A DNA stretch of 64,000 nt. Origin: Paralvinella palmiformis. Its lineage: Eukaryota > Annelida > Polychaeta > Terebellida > Alvinellidae. A model generated the notes under the pieces. The model ran no database searches. It saw only the letters and a program-made list of their open reading frames with translations, and was not told the origin of the DNA. Below are positions 1-11,344 of the stretch, one piece after another. Each line of letters starts with the position of its first letter. Position 1 is the first letter of the stretch. The stretch is from the NCBI GenBank assembly GCA_025642065.1, contig JAODUP010000944.1, positions 12,501-76,500 on the forward strand. The letters run 5' to 3'. Position numbers and translations under genes: made by a program.

Positions 1-308
1 GGTTGTGTCCATAATGAGACGTGTTAAGGTCAATGTACCTTATCTTGTCAGATCGTGGTAGTCTTAAGAAATAAGACAATTAACATGACTCAAAAACATC
101 TGCTATACTTCCACCATGAACACCGACAATGCACTTTATCAAAAGTACATACGGCCTGATTGTAGTTATGTATTCAGAACCTAGGGAGACTGGATCAAAT
201 AATAAATGAAATCAAGTATTAGTTTTACTTAAAATAAATAAAATAAAATATGTTAAATCAAAGTCAAAGAGGTATTAATTATGACAGTGTATTTCTCCCT
301 TCTGATGT

Positions 309-314
309 GAGTGT

Positions 315-351
<37 letters not shown>
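309..351. repeat. (TG)n microsatellite
   Basis: Nearly uninterrupted TG dinucleotides. The tract sits immediately 5' of a dispersed repeat; another copy of that repeat at 6376 has the same TG neighbour. Confidence 0.95.
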
Positions 352-352
<1 letters not shown>

Positions 353-778
353 ATTCATTTGTATGTGTGTCTGTGCATCTGACTGTCTGTATGTCTATTA
401 GTCGTTTTTAATACATAATAGGTAACTCTACCTTGGAGAATGATAGTTTTATAGATTAAGGGATCCAAGTTCCCATGCCGGAAGCGAGTATCTAATTTAG
501 AACAAATTTGCTATATCAAGTTGTGTTTTTTTAGAGATATACAAAAGAAAGTTACACTATATCAATATTCGGTGCAGACGGATCGTCAAACCTCACATCT
601 TTTGTCATTATCTCAATTAGCTATATCAAGCCAGATCATTAAAGCACGATGTTGTTGCTTTGAAATAGTTTTTTTACACGATAAACGTCAGTGCTCCTTA
701 TGAACTTCCTGTATCTAGAATAATCTTAATATAGATATAAATGATGCTGTTGAAGATCATTTAATTAGCTTGAATGTG

Positions 779-783
<5 letters not shown>
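352..783 (+). repeat. Dispersed repeat X, copy 1
   Basis: About 430 bp that aligns by eye with 6376-6770 and in part with 6006-6110. Shared landmarks in order are an ATACATAATAGGTA block near 411, a CAATTTGCTATATC-like block near 507, a TATCAATATTCGGTGCAGACG block near 561, and a GATGCTGTTGAAGATCATTT block near 740. The copy is flanked by (TG)n on the left and (TA)n on the right. No coding potential or terminal inverted repeat was recognised. It could be a non-autonomous transposon or part of a larger element; the class is unknown. Confidence 0.75.
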
Positions 784-865
<82 letters not shown>

Positions 866-867
866 TA
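783..867. repeat. (TA)n microsatellite
   Basis: About 80 bp of TA repeats with one AA interruption near 840. It directly follows repeat X copy 1. Confidence 0.95.
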
Positions 868-2190
868 TGCAAAATCCATCAGTATACATAGTCTGCGCTA
901 TAATGATTAACTAATACATATTGGAAATAATTAAGTTGTCATCATAATTTGTATTTTGTGCAATTTGTTATGGTTCAAAAGAATGTTACTCGTCAAAATA
1001 TAGACCACATATAGAATATAGTTTTGAAAAGCTAAATGATCCTGCTTACACAAACTATATGGACAGTGGTCCTGCAGGTATGTGTGCATGGGTGTGGGAA
1101 TAAATATGTGGGTTTTTGTATGTGTGTGTCTTTGTGAGTACTGTAGGTCTGACGCAAAATATGTCCTCGTTGCTGAATGTCGTGAGGGTCATTTCCGTAA
1201 CCAAGTCAAGCCTTCAATTAGTACTATTCATTAGTCATTGCGGAATAACAGTTCTTGACATATCACGAAGAGCAGATTTGTATATTTATATTGTCAGTCT
1301 AATAGCTAAATATATAAATATCATGTTTTTCATCTCATAGAAAGGCAATCATGACATGACGACATTTGAATAATGTTTTTTTGTTAAATAACTGGCAATA
1401 TTATAAATACAAAGTAATTTGTTCTTTGATTATAAGTAGATATAATTACAGATGCGTGCAACCACATAGACACGAAGTCATACACGGATTAAAAGTGTGA
1501 ATACGAGATTAGCGGGCACGAAATTCCTTGTTCTGGATGATGAGATGAAAGAAGTGGCCTGTCAATCAGATGCCTAACTACTATTTTGTATGTAGGCTTT
1601 ATTATTTCCTTTGCTATGTACGTCACTGGGTTTGGAAACAAATCGATATGCATAATAACTTTACAAACACATCAAAACAAAACGGAATTCACAAAGAGAA
1701 CACATGCGTAAAATGAGTGACCTTGATCTGTGACCACTCTTGTAAACAACGGACTTTACTTTTCTAACAAACTTATATTAGTAGATGGCCTTTCTTTGTT
1801 GAATAAATCTAGACGATACTATTTAAAATTACAATAGCTTTGTTCTAATATGACATTATTGCCAAATTAGATTCTTCACTGATTAATAGTGTTTCTGCTG
1901 CTGAACATACTAACACTGGTGCTAATGGAAACAACGTTTTAGGGTAAGCTGCTTTTTCAGCAGGCCATATAAGTGTTGAAGATATGATTATATTTTCTGG
2001 TATTCGTAGCATGTAAATTGGACCATTCTGAATTTGCTGACAGCTTTTCATGTTATGGTCAGATATTTCTTATAATGAACCGTTTTACTGGTTTGTACGA
2101 GAGATGATACGGTGATTGTAGTAACCTTTCTTGCCACTACTAGTATTAATATAAATTAAACAATTCCTGTTATAACTTATTCTACTATTC
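868..2190. other. No recognised feature
   Basis: AT-rich sequence with only short open frames and none with a recognisable protein. A TG-rich patch lies near 1075-1135. I see no repeat partner elsewhere in the window. Confidence 0.5.
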
Positions 2191-2196
2191 ATATAT

Positions 2197-2311
2197 TACC
2201 ACCACTACTACTGCTGGTGTTACTACTACTGCTACTACCACTAATACTACTACTACTACCACTTCTACTGCTACTAGTACTACTACTACTATTTCTAATA
2301 CTACCACTGTT
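2197..2311. repeat. Imperfect (ACT)n trinucleotide repeat
   Basis: Runs of ACT/GCT/AGT-type triplets. Frames through it are low-complexity translations and are not genes. Confidence 0.85.
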
Positions 2312-2625
2312 AGAGGAAGCTTATGTGCAAAAACATGTTGGTAAGTTCTGATGAAAACCAATTTGTACGTAATCATAACAGAGTTTGTTAATGAAGCGAG
2401 ATTGATAAGGGAGCCAAAGAGGAGAGTTCAAGATTGGGAGAGAATGAACAAACTGAGGAGAACGCGATATGTCAGAGACCTATGTTTTCTGAAATTAAAC
2501 TCGGTATCAAATGCAACACTGGAATTACGTATAGTGTCTGATGGTCTGATGATATGGCTAAGGATGGGCATACAGAATAAAGAGTAAGTTTGCAGCATTA
2601 TCTGGATATTCCAATTATACAAAAG

Positions 2626-3060
2626 TTAATTTACTTTGAGCCTAAGTCTGTTGTTTGTTATCCAGGCAGACATATCATTGAAACAGTCACCTAGCGGCTT
2701 TAGAGTAAAACAAACTGTGTCTGCTTTAGACAAAGATATATATACTTGAGTGATATCTGTATATAAATGATGGCTTAATTTGTGGCTGTGAGTAAAATAG
2801 TTTAGTGGTGTCATATACAGAGTAAACAGCACATATTCAAGAACAGAGCCTGCGGGACGCCGCAAAACAAAGGGACTGCATTCGTAAAACAGTTTCTTTT
2901 TGATTGATTAAAACCTATTTTCTAAGAATGAACGGATCCAATTGAGCGACGTACCCAATACACCCGAGATGCGATCTAGAATAATAGAACAATCAATGGT
3001 ATCAAAAGCTGCATGTGATGTGACCTTCCTTTGTCCATTTTGTAAGCAGAATGAAAAACA
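2626..3060 (-). pseudogene. LINE reverse transcriptase remnant
   Basis: Minus-strand fragments resemble the palm of LINE reverse transcriptase. An AAFDTIDCSIIL-like stretch (motif A) lies near 3000, SVLEYVLFTLYMTPLNY (after motif B) near 2840, and HLYTDITQVYISLS (motif C) near 2730. The usual YADD catalytic box is YTDI (2752-2763), so the second catalytic aspartate is lost. An ITNNRLRLK stretch follows, typical of the region after motif C. The copy cannot be active. Family assignment beyond L2/CR1-like is uncertain. Confidence 0.8.
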
Positions 3061-3834
3061 TTAGAAAAGTGATTACAGTTTAGGTGAATGTTCAAAGAAC
3101 TGGATGTGACTTTTTCTAATAGTTTAGATATGAAAGTTAGATTAGAAATAGGTGTATTGGTATTTAAGTCATTGGCTGGTAAATATGTTTTTCCAAAGAA
3201 GAAGCTTCACGAGGCTGGCGATAAAATGTATTATTTTAGTGAATGAAATAATTAGCTTGTAAAGAAAGGTTTTTTAGCCGAGAGATAGGGATAGTATCAA
3301 GTTTATAAGACTTATTAGGGGATAATTTAATCAGTTTAGCAACTTCAGGGAATGAGACTGGTTTACACACCATGTAAATGTAATTTACAACTGGAAATGC
3401 AATATTACCACTGGAAGCACTACCTGGTAAGGAAACCTGAAAGCAGGTGTTTTATCCCTGAAATAACTGTAATAAGAATTGCAGGGTGAATTAGTTGAAA
3501 CATGAACTGGCAGAGAAATAGAAGGCTTTCTATGGAAAGTTATACTTATACAGTTCCAGAATTGACGAGTATTATCAGAGTTGTTGGACTTCACGTATCT
3601 ATGAAAGTAAGATTTAACTTTATTAATGAGTCTATTGCACCATTGGCACCTGTTTGATATATTAAGACGTGTTAAGTTATGTGCGTGATTTCCTCCATAT
3701 TTTACTAGATAGCGGCAACGTAATTTGACATTTATAACATCAGCTGATATCTAGGGGGCAGGTGGTTTAACTTGTAACGATTCTGATCTGATAGGCTCGT
3801 GTTTGTCAAGTAACGATGTATGTGAAACGCGGTA

Positions 3835-4215
3835 TTAATCACATAACTGTGATAAATCAGCTTCAGGGTTGGTAATAAGTTCCGATTTTACTATGTTATC
3901 TTTAAAAGCAAGAATGTCAATGTTGTGTGTATGCTGATCAGAAATATTACACTTAGAATCAACTGGATTATGATTACACTGGGTTTCTACTATCACAGTG
4001 AACGGATCCGATAAACCATTTGTGGGCCAAGGTATGGGGAGGTGAAACCACGACAATGAATGTGTATCGAGAAAGAAACGTTTTGTTTTAAGTCAAAAGT
4101 TGGTAAGATGCCTTTAAATGTGGACGTAGCAGTATACTGTGTATCCATTTGCAGATTAAAATTACCATTGATGACAAATTCATCACACATACCAGAATTA
4201 GAAGCTAAGACTTTC
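3835..4215 (-). pseudogene. LINE APE-type endonuclease remnant
   Basis: The minus strand encodes CDEFVINGNFNLQMDTQ, matching the conserved (G)DFN block of the APE-type endonuclease, with the aspartate of GDFN changed to asparagine. A downstream FDLKQNVSF stretch resembles the region before the SDH block. Frame changes separate the pieces. The part upstream of 4215 is too decayed to place. Confidence 0.7.
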
Positions 4216-4555
4216 TAGTCATTAGCCAAGAAGGCTAAAGGACTGTGGAATATATTAGCCCTAGTGAAGTTTGACTAGTTCGAAGGTTAGTAAGTGAACT
4301 CAGCCGGGCCCGAGGGTAGCGAGGGCATGGTAGAGTGTCTAGGTAGTCGCAGTGAGAACCCTTGTTGCACCAAAAGATGCTTCGTCATAGGCCGATATGT
4401 GTAAACAGGTCGTGAAGCAGCAATACACGGCGCTTCATACACGCGAACATTAACAGCACCGTATTTGCCCTGCGGTTCAATAATAGATATATTCTACTAG
4501 CCCGCAAGGATGTCTATTAGCTAGGTGTGAAAGGTCTAACGCTTATGTACAATCC

Positions 4556-4640
4556 TACATATTAATGTCATAAAGCTATGTCACCTGATTTTTGACGGAT
4601 ATTTAAAGCGAATTAAATAACACAACGATAATATATAAAA
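4556..4640. repeat. Short repeat W, copy 1
   Basis: Matches 10999-11085 by eye. It shares an AATGTCATA block, CTATGTCAC, and an AAATAACACAACGATA block in the same order and spacing. Class unknown. Confidence 0.5.
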
Positions 4641-5102
4641 TGAGGTATCTGTAACATTATTCATCCGTTCTAAACAAACTATATTAATAGGACTAACCTA
4701 ATATCATATACAATTAGCATTGCATTCGTTGTTTCAATAATCAGAATAATAAGAGAAAGGCATAATTTATAACAACGCAAACCCATTATGGAGTCGCACG
4801 TTCATAAGGCCTCGGACTAAACTCCTGATAGCTTAATAATGTATGTACTTATAAATAGATCGAATGTTTCTTTTTCCATAACATAATTCAGTTGCTTCTT
4901 TATTATTGGAGAGTTGTCTAAAATAACCTCTAGATGTTTCCCCTTGCATATACTAATTTATATAACCGTAATCTTAATTTGAATATTATCCGTTTCTTTA
5001 GTATGTTGATTGGGGGACAAACGAAATGATTCAGTCTTATCCTTGCAAAATGTTATATTTATATCAACAGTACAAGGTACAATTCTGGAAAACATATCCT
5101 AA

Positions 5103-5399
5103 TTATCGAAGAGAAATAAGGTTTTGTCGCATTGTACCCAGATTATGAGTTGGGCTAACCCCTGTACTGGGTGCTTCACTGAGCTCGATTCCTTTCGATG
5201 GTATTGGCGCAATAGACGTTTTGTAATTATTATAATTATTAAGGTTACGTAGCTTAATCACTTCACCAACTGAAATAATATTCATGCAATATATGTTTGG
5301 TCCTAAAATATGCCTATCAGAGTCACCTAAATGAAAATGCATATCTAGTGGTATTTGTTCTGTGTCTTCAACTGTGAGTGCTAAATACTTCAGTTGCAT
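5103..5399 (-). other. Unassigned 98-codon open frame
   Basis: An uninterrupted minus-strand frame of mixed composition, not low complexity. I recognise no domain, signal peptide or transmembrane segment. It may be a chance frame or a scrap of a decayed element. Confidence 0.12.
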
Positions 5400-6005
5400 T
5401 TCCCCGTATAGATTGTATAGGCATTAATGGCCATATTATTGTTAGTATTTGAATAAAATATAATTATCTTACTCCTGATTATTGATGGCTTCATCATGAA
5501 GAATTTGCTTTATGTTCCACATATGCTGATAAAGATGTACGTCACCAATTGTTCTACAGTTTCCTTTACATTGTTGTTGCGTTACTAAGCTTATTGGGAT
5601 TCAAAAGATATTTGAATAGTTTGGTAACGGTTTTCTAGTGCAAAGGTGTATATTAATTAGTGCATATAATTAATATATCTTGTATATGCTTCTTTGACTG
5701 TTCCATCACGTGATTCTATATTCTCCATAAATTCTGGAATATTTATGCAAATATGCATTATGTCTGTGATTTGTCTTTGCCTGCAATCGTTGTTTTTCCC
5801 CATATCTATTATCTACAGTTGCTGAGATAAAGAAACATACATACGTAATTCCAAATAGAGTTCGAGTCTCTAGAGATGACCAAAACTGGAGCGTGTCCTC
5901 CGTTATAGATCTTACCATTGATATGTTGAGTCATTCATGTATATAAATATGTACGAGCTTCAACATCAGGCATATTATCCACTTACATATGTATATGACC
6001 ACTTA

Positions 6006-6110
6006 TTCTAAAGAAGGCGTCAGTTTATCAAATATCGGTGCAGACAGGTCGATTCACCTCGTAGTATTTATTCTATAATCACGGCAGATAATGACTGGGT
6101 TATCTAAATA
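6006..6110 (+). repeat. Dispersed repeat X, partial copy 3
   Basis: Contains the AAGAAGGCGTC, TATCGGTGCAGACAGGTCGA and following blocks found at 6545-6650. Only the central part is present. It is followed by (TA)n then (TG)n and then copy 2, so copies 3 and 2 lie head to tail with a microsatellite between them. Confidence 0.7.
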
Positions 6111-6156
6111 TTTATACGAATCATCAAAGAAAATTTGGTAGTTGGGGAATTAGTTA

Positions 6157-6159
<3 letters not shown>

Positions 6160-6212
<53 letters not shown>
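6160..6212. repeat. (TA)n microsatellite
   Basis: About 26 TA units that switch directly to (TG)n at the right edge. Confidence 0.97.
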
Positions 6213-6220
<8 letters not shown>

Positions 6221-6331
6221 GGGGGGTGTTGGTGTATGTGTGTGTGTGTGTGTGTGTGCGTGCGTGTGCGTGTGTGAGTGCGGGTTTGGGTGTGTTGGTG
6301 TGTGTGTATGTGTGTGTATGTGTGTGTGTGT

Positions 6332-6376
<45 letters not shown>
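6213..6376. repeat. Imperfect (TG)n microsatellite
   Basis: About 160 bp of TG repeats with G-run, TA and GC variants. Long frames across it on both strands are low-complexity artefacts. Confidence 0.97.
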
Positions 6377-6377
<1 letters not shown>

Positions 6378-6770
6378 TCATGTCACTGTCTGGATGTCTG
6401 ATAGCTTGTTCTGACACATAATAGGTATTATTACTGGTAAAATAATGTTTTAGAAACAAAGGTGTTCACGTTTCAATACCGGGAGCGGTTGCCCAGTTTA
6501 GAGCCAATTTGCTGTATCCTGCTGTTTGTTTTCAGATATGTACTAAAGAAGGCGTCCCTTTATCAATTTTCGGTGCAGACAGGTCGATTCACTTCATAAT
6601 ATTTATCACCATCGCGCTGATCCCTATTGAGAATGAGAATAAAGTTTCGATGCTATTGCTTTGCTCTTTATATACTTGTTTTTGTTCCAGAATAATATAA
6701 ATATAGGTATCACTGATGGTGTTGAAAACCATTTAATTGGATAATTTAAATCTAATAAGATAATATATAA
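6377..6770 (+). repeat. Dispersed repeat X, copy 2
   Basis: Colinear with 352-783. Landmarks are ACACATAATAGGTA near 6413, GCCAATTTGCTGTATCCTG near 6502, a TTCGGTGCAGACAGGTCGA block near 6569, and GATGGTGTTGAAAACCATTT near 6714. A (TG)n tract precedes it, as in copy 1. Divergence is moderate. Confidence 0.75.
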
Positions 6771-7041
6771 CAAAGTTGGGTTTGCAGAATTCTACTTCGT
6801 TGCCGAACTTAGAATAAAAATTTGTTTATTCTCTTATGCTCGCAAAATTCGCTTTTAGAACATTTGAGAATCTTATTTAATATTCGTATGGTTTTATTGG
6901 GGTTTATTAATCTTTCTGATAGAAGTATTGAAACACATCATAGTACGTTATTTATAGTAAGAGCGTGATGATTGAATGAACAACTTTATCCAGGAAGGCA
7001 TGTACAAAAGTGAATTAGTTAAGGCGTATCCACGTAATACT
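6771..7041. other. No recognised feature
   Basis: AT-rich spacer between repeats X and V. Nothing identifiable. Confidence 0.5.
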
Positions 7042-7175
7042 AATATAAATTAAAGCTATATTACATAATATGCAGAATACACCAATTTTACTGTTGTATC
7101 TTATCTAATAGCATAACTATCTGATATATATTCTGGTCCCATTACATCGAGAGCCATACTTCCGATAATAGAAGT
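7042..7175. repeat. Dispersed repeat V, copy 1
   Basis: About 135 bp nearly colinear with 47681-47820. Shared blocks include TATTACATAATATGCA, ATACACCAATTT, CTTATCTAATAGC and CATTACATCGAGAGCC. No terminal inverted repeat is obvious. Confidence 0.75.
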
Positions 7176-7318
7176 AGTAGTAGTGGTGGTAAAATTGTTT
7201 TCGTCATCATCATTATCAATATAATTACTATATATTAACTCCATAACTGCATTCAAATGATCACTTATACGTCAAATCGCTTATACCCGATCTCTATCAC
7301 GCACAAAGATCCAGATAA

Positions 7319-7340
7319 ACACACACACACACACACACAG
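7319..7340. repeat. Short (CA)n tract
   Basis: About ten CA units, followed by AAACACACGCGC and then the (ATA)n tail of the next LINE. Confidence 0.9.
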
Positions 7341-7360
7341 ACAAACACACGCGCAAACAT

Positions 7361-8495
7361 ATAATAATAATAATAATGAATAATAATAACTAATAATAAT
7401 GTTAAAGTATATTTATTAAAGCGCCACTTAAAAGTGCTGTACCCATAATATAAGGTATAATAATACCCTAAATAATATGCAAAAACCCTAGTAGAGATTT
7501 CAGAGATAATTAATATTCATCTGTGAACGCGACCTTGAACAGGTGGAGTTTTAGAATAGATTTAAAATGCTCAACTAACGACGCATTTCTAATATCTGCC
7601 GGCAACCTATTCCGCAAACTGGGGGCAGCAACACTAGATGCACCATTACCATGTGACTTGAGCCGAGACACTGGCACATGCAATATACTATCTGACTGGA
7701 TGACCTAGAGGTTTTCGGGATGACTTTCTAATGGACACCAATTGACACAGATATTCAAGTACCATATCATTAATGGATGTATAAGTTAATAACACAATCT
7801 TGAAATAGATACGTTCTCTAACAGGTAGCCAATGGAGTTGTTTGAAGGATTCGGGTGATATGATTCTATTTTCGAGTATTTGTCACAATGCGAGATGCAC
7901 TATTTTGAATTCGCTCAAGGCGATTAATGTTATAATACGATATATTACATGTAGCTGCAATATTCTGTACTGTATTGAGATGTAACAAAGCCATGCACAA
8001 CAGCTACAAGTGTTTCTTGTGTCAACAATGCTTATAAACTGTGCATGTTATAAATTTAGTAGTAGGCACCTCGGCATACTGATGTAACATGTTCATATAT
8101 GTTAATGCATTGGTAAAAAAGGCCAATAATCCAATGATCTTTATTGACCTATTAGGGGTAATCGAAGATACACCCATTTGTAATACTGGGGTATTTAGGT
8201 ATTTAACACAATGTGGTGATGATAAATATATAATATTTGTTTTATTATCATTTAGTCTTAGAATGTTTTGACTCAACCATAGCCAAATATCAGCAATACA
8301 ATGTTCTAAATTCTTCAAGGAAGAGGAGAAATTTAACTCATTGTCAGGATCCAGTGATATATATAGCTGTGTGTCATCAGCATACAAGTGATATTTAACC
8401 CGATATCGCTGAGCAATGATCCCAAGAGAACAGGTATGCATTATGAAAACCAGAGAACCAAGAACTGAACCCAGTGGTACACCAGATAAATCCAG
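7361..8495 (-). mobile_element. L2-like LINE family 1, 5'-truncated copy
   Basis: Minus-strand copy of the family best seen at 44430-47620. The 3' end is at low coordinates with an (ATT)n tail (7361-7400), then a shortened terminal hairpin near 7422-7440, then the C-terminal coding region (about 7510-7900) and part of the reverse transcriptase (8022-8491). Similarity to the 44.4-kb copy stops near 8491, where a CA-TA-TG microsatellite begins. 5' truncation is normal for LINE insertions. Confidence 0.9.
8022..8491 (-). pseudogene. LINE reverse transcriptase fragment
   Basis: The minus-strand translation contains GVPLGSVLGSLVF (motif B, normally GVPQGS), then KYHLYADDTQLYISLD with an intact YADD box (8373-8384), then SLKNLEHCIADIW and LRLNDNKTN (thumb entry). 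These match the 44.4-kb copy almost residue for residue. The Q-to-L change in motif B and downstream frame changes mark it as dead. The long open frame upstream of 8495 is translated CA/TA/TG repeat and not part of the protein. Confidence 0.88.
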
Positions 8496-9091
<596 letters not shown>

Positions 9092-9211
9092 TTGCCTATA
9101 ATGGCAGAATGCGTTGTATACTCCCTTGGGATTTGAGATAGTCTGGTCTGAGTCAGGGATAATAATACTGTAATAATACCTGGTTCTGGCGCTATATAAA
9201 AATGCATTATT
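9092..9211 (+). mobile_element. SINE-B fragment (tRNA-Met-like family), 3' part
   Basis: 5'-truncated copy lacking the tRNA head. It contains CCTATAATGGCAGAATGCG (compare 37480-37499), CTGAGTCAGGGATAATAATA (complement of the block at 59359-59398), and a terminal GGCGCTATATAAAAATG block, then an ATTATTAT tail. The left arm of the terminal hairpin is missing. Confidence 0.8.
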
Positions 9212-9465
9212 ATACCACTAATACTACTACTACTACTGCTACTGCTACTACTACTACTACAGCAAATACTACTACTACTACTACTACTACTACTAAGGCA
9301 AATACTACTGCTAATACTACTATTACTACTCCTTCTACTACTACTACTGATAATGATAATAATTCAACTATTGCTAATACTACTGCTAATGCTGGTGCTA
9401 ATTATACTGCTTATACCATTAATAATACTAATGATAATACTAATACCAATAGTGATAATAATAAC

Positions 9466-9498
<33 letters not shown>

Positions 9499-9545
9499 AT
9501 TAATACTATTGCTATGTCTACTACTACTACTACTACTACTACTAC

Positions 9546-9589
<44 letters not shown>

Positions 9590-9597
9590 GTAACTGA
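9200..9597. repeat. (ACT)n/(AAT)n trinucleotide tract
   Basis: Nearly 400 bp of ACT, AAT and related triplets, beginning exactly where the SINE-B tail ends. The natural origin is expansion of the SINE's (ATT)n tail. The poly-Thr/Asn, poly-Ile and poly-Ser frames here are translations of the repeat. Confidence 0.95.
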
Positions 9598-10998
9598 CAT
9601 TATATTAAGTATTTGAATATTCATGTATTTTGTGCCATTTTCTTATAAAGAAAAGAATTCGGTAAATACTGAACGAAGCAAATGTGTACTTAAGCACAAG
9701 AATGACCTAATTACGGTTTTTTAAAGATTTTTTAACAGAAGGTTTAGCATTATAATAATATGAAGATATTAATATATTAATTATATCAAACTAAAGCAAG
9801 TTAACTATGTTGCACAAATATGTTAATATGAAGGAAATTGCAACGATAACGACTGGGAGATATTTCAATTACGGAAAATCCCCTCACGCTCCACTGGGAC
9901 TTGTTGTGAATACTAGTATGGAATATTGCCGCATAATTCCGTCGATCAGTCAGCATACATTGGATTAAGTGTTAATAATAAAGGCAACTTATAAATAAAC
10001 AACTCATATTTAGTACAGGACTTTTGATGATGAAGCATTTTGTTAAAGCCGAAGTGTGCACTCTAAATGTATAACATATATAAATCAGACAACTATTCTT
10101 AAATGTAGTGAAAATAAGAATTTGGCTAAGCTGAACAGTCTGTGCAACGCAGTATTTCCGTTGGATGTTGGATATATATATATATAACGCTTCGTGGTCG
10201 GTGAATATCACCGGAGTTAAATGAAATATTATTATTCACAAGATTAGACCAACTACTGTTTGTTTGATATGATGTTTTCGCCAAATAAACCAGTGCACCG
10301 AATAAGACAAAATTGCCATATGTGACAGTTCCCTGTGGTCAGTTCGTTTATGCCCTTACACTCATCAAAGCGATGTATTATAACAGAGTAGCCAATATTC
10401 AGTACGTGTTCAATGTTGTATTGTTGCCTCGTTATTAATGGCTGCCTGCCGGATGTCGCTCGTGGACTGGATGTCGTTAAGCACTATTAACGCGTCAATT
10501 ACTATTCGGACGTTGAATTCTAATACCACCATTAAGCGGATATCAGCTTACTTTGTTGATATATTATAAGGTGGAGTTTCACAATATGGATACACGTGAT
10601 GCACATTCTTTAAACAGTACATTTCAAAACGGTCAATCAAGATTAATAGACATTGCTATGTGCGTTGTGCGTAACATTTTCGTAAATGGATTTTGATTAT
10701 GAAATTAATTGATACAAACCAGGAGGGACATGGCGCCTAAAAGCAGTTATTTATATTACTGCTATCAGATTTTAATATTCTCACAATAACAACTAATTAC
10801 AATACTGATAAACGGTGATAGCAAGCATCCATGTGCCTTCCAAGATGCGCACTACTATTACATAATATATAAGTTGTGTATTATTTTAACCGTTTCGCTT
10901 ATGAAGCCTTGGTTTCAGCATACAGCAATATTGATTAGCCCAGACATATCGTCCAGCCACCTGATAGTATGGCGTTACCATGTCAACTGGTTTATTTA
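9598..10998. other. No recognised feature
   Basis: AT-rich DNA without a convincing coding frame or a repeat partner inside the window. Confidence 0.5.
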
Positions 10999-11085
10999 AC
11001 ATGCTGATGTCATACATCTATGTCACGTCATTTGATTATTTTGGGCTATCTAAATATAATCAAATAACACAACGATATTTCGAGA
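10999..11085. repeat. Short repeat W, copy 2
   Basis: Colinear with 4556-4640 at roughly three matches in four by eye. It ends in the shared AAATAACACAACGATA block. Confidence 0.5.
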
Positions 11086-11344
11086 TAGTAACTACCTGCT
11101 TCGTGTCATTTATTGCTGCTTTTTGTTTGTGTGGTGCTCTATATTTAAAACATTTGTTTCTTGGTTGTTTTTATTTGTATTTAGACATATACCGAAAAAA
11201 CAAATGCTGTGAATTTGAGTAGGTTTATGTAGGTGTTGCGACCAATCGTTTTGTGAGTTTTATTATAATTTATCACTATGCGCGACTAGCTTTCACTAAA
11301 ACATATCTAGAAGTTACGTATTGTATTTTAATTATTATTATTTG

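Larger units (their letters stand above)
2626..4265 (-). mobile_element. Decayed LINE (L2/CR1-like), no 3' end
   Basis: Reading the minus strand from high to low coordinates gives an endonuclease remnant (about 4215-3835), a linker, then a reverse transcriptase remnant (about 3060-2626). The order is that of an APE-endonuclease LINE ORF2. The copy stops after the palm and start of the thumb: no C-terminal coding region, 3' UTR or simple-repeat tail is visible at 2600. Many stops and frame changes show it is old. The family differs from the L2-like LINE at 44.4-47.6 kb. Confidence 0.8.
4266..6005. other. Largely anonymous sequence
   Basis: No host gene was recognised. About 85 bp at 4556-4640 match 10999-11085 (see repeat W). 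A minus-strand 98-codon frame at 5103-5399 has no recognisable domain. On the minus strand between about 5080 and 4860 a conceptual translation contains KTESF and LEVILDNS stretches, slightly like the region after the YADD box in LINE reverse transcriptase; this is too weak to annotate. Confidence 0.4.

Noticed and set aside
6135..6459. Long open frames on both strands around 6.2-6.4 kb
   Set aside because: They are translations of (TA)n and (TG)n repeats (Tyr-Ile, Cys-Val, His-Thr strings).
9202..9624. Poly-Thr/Asn, poly-Ile and poly-Ser proteins of 86-131 codons
   Set aside because: All six-frame products of one trinucleotide repeat; no non-repeat sequence of note.
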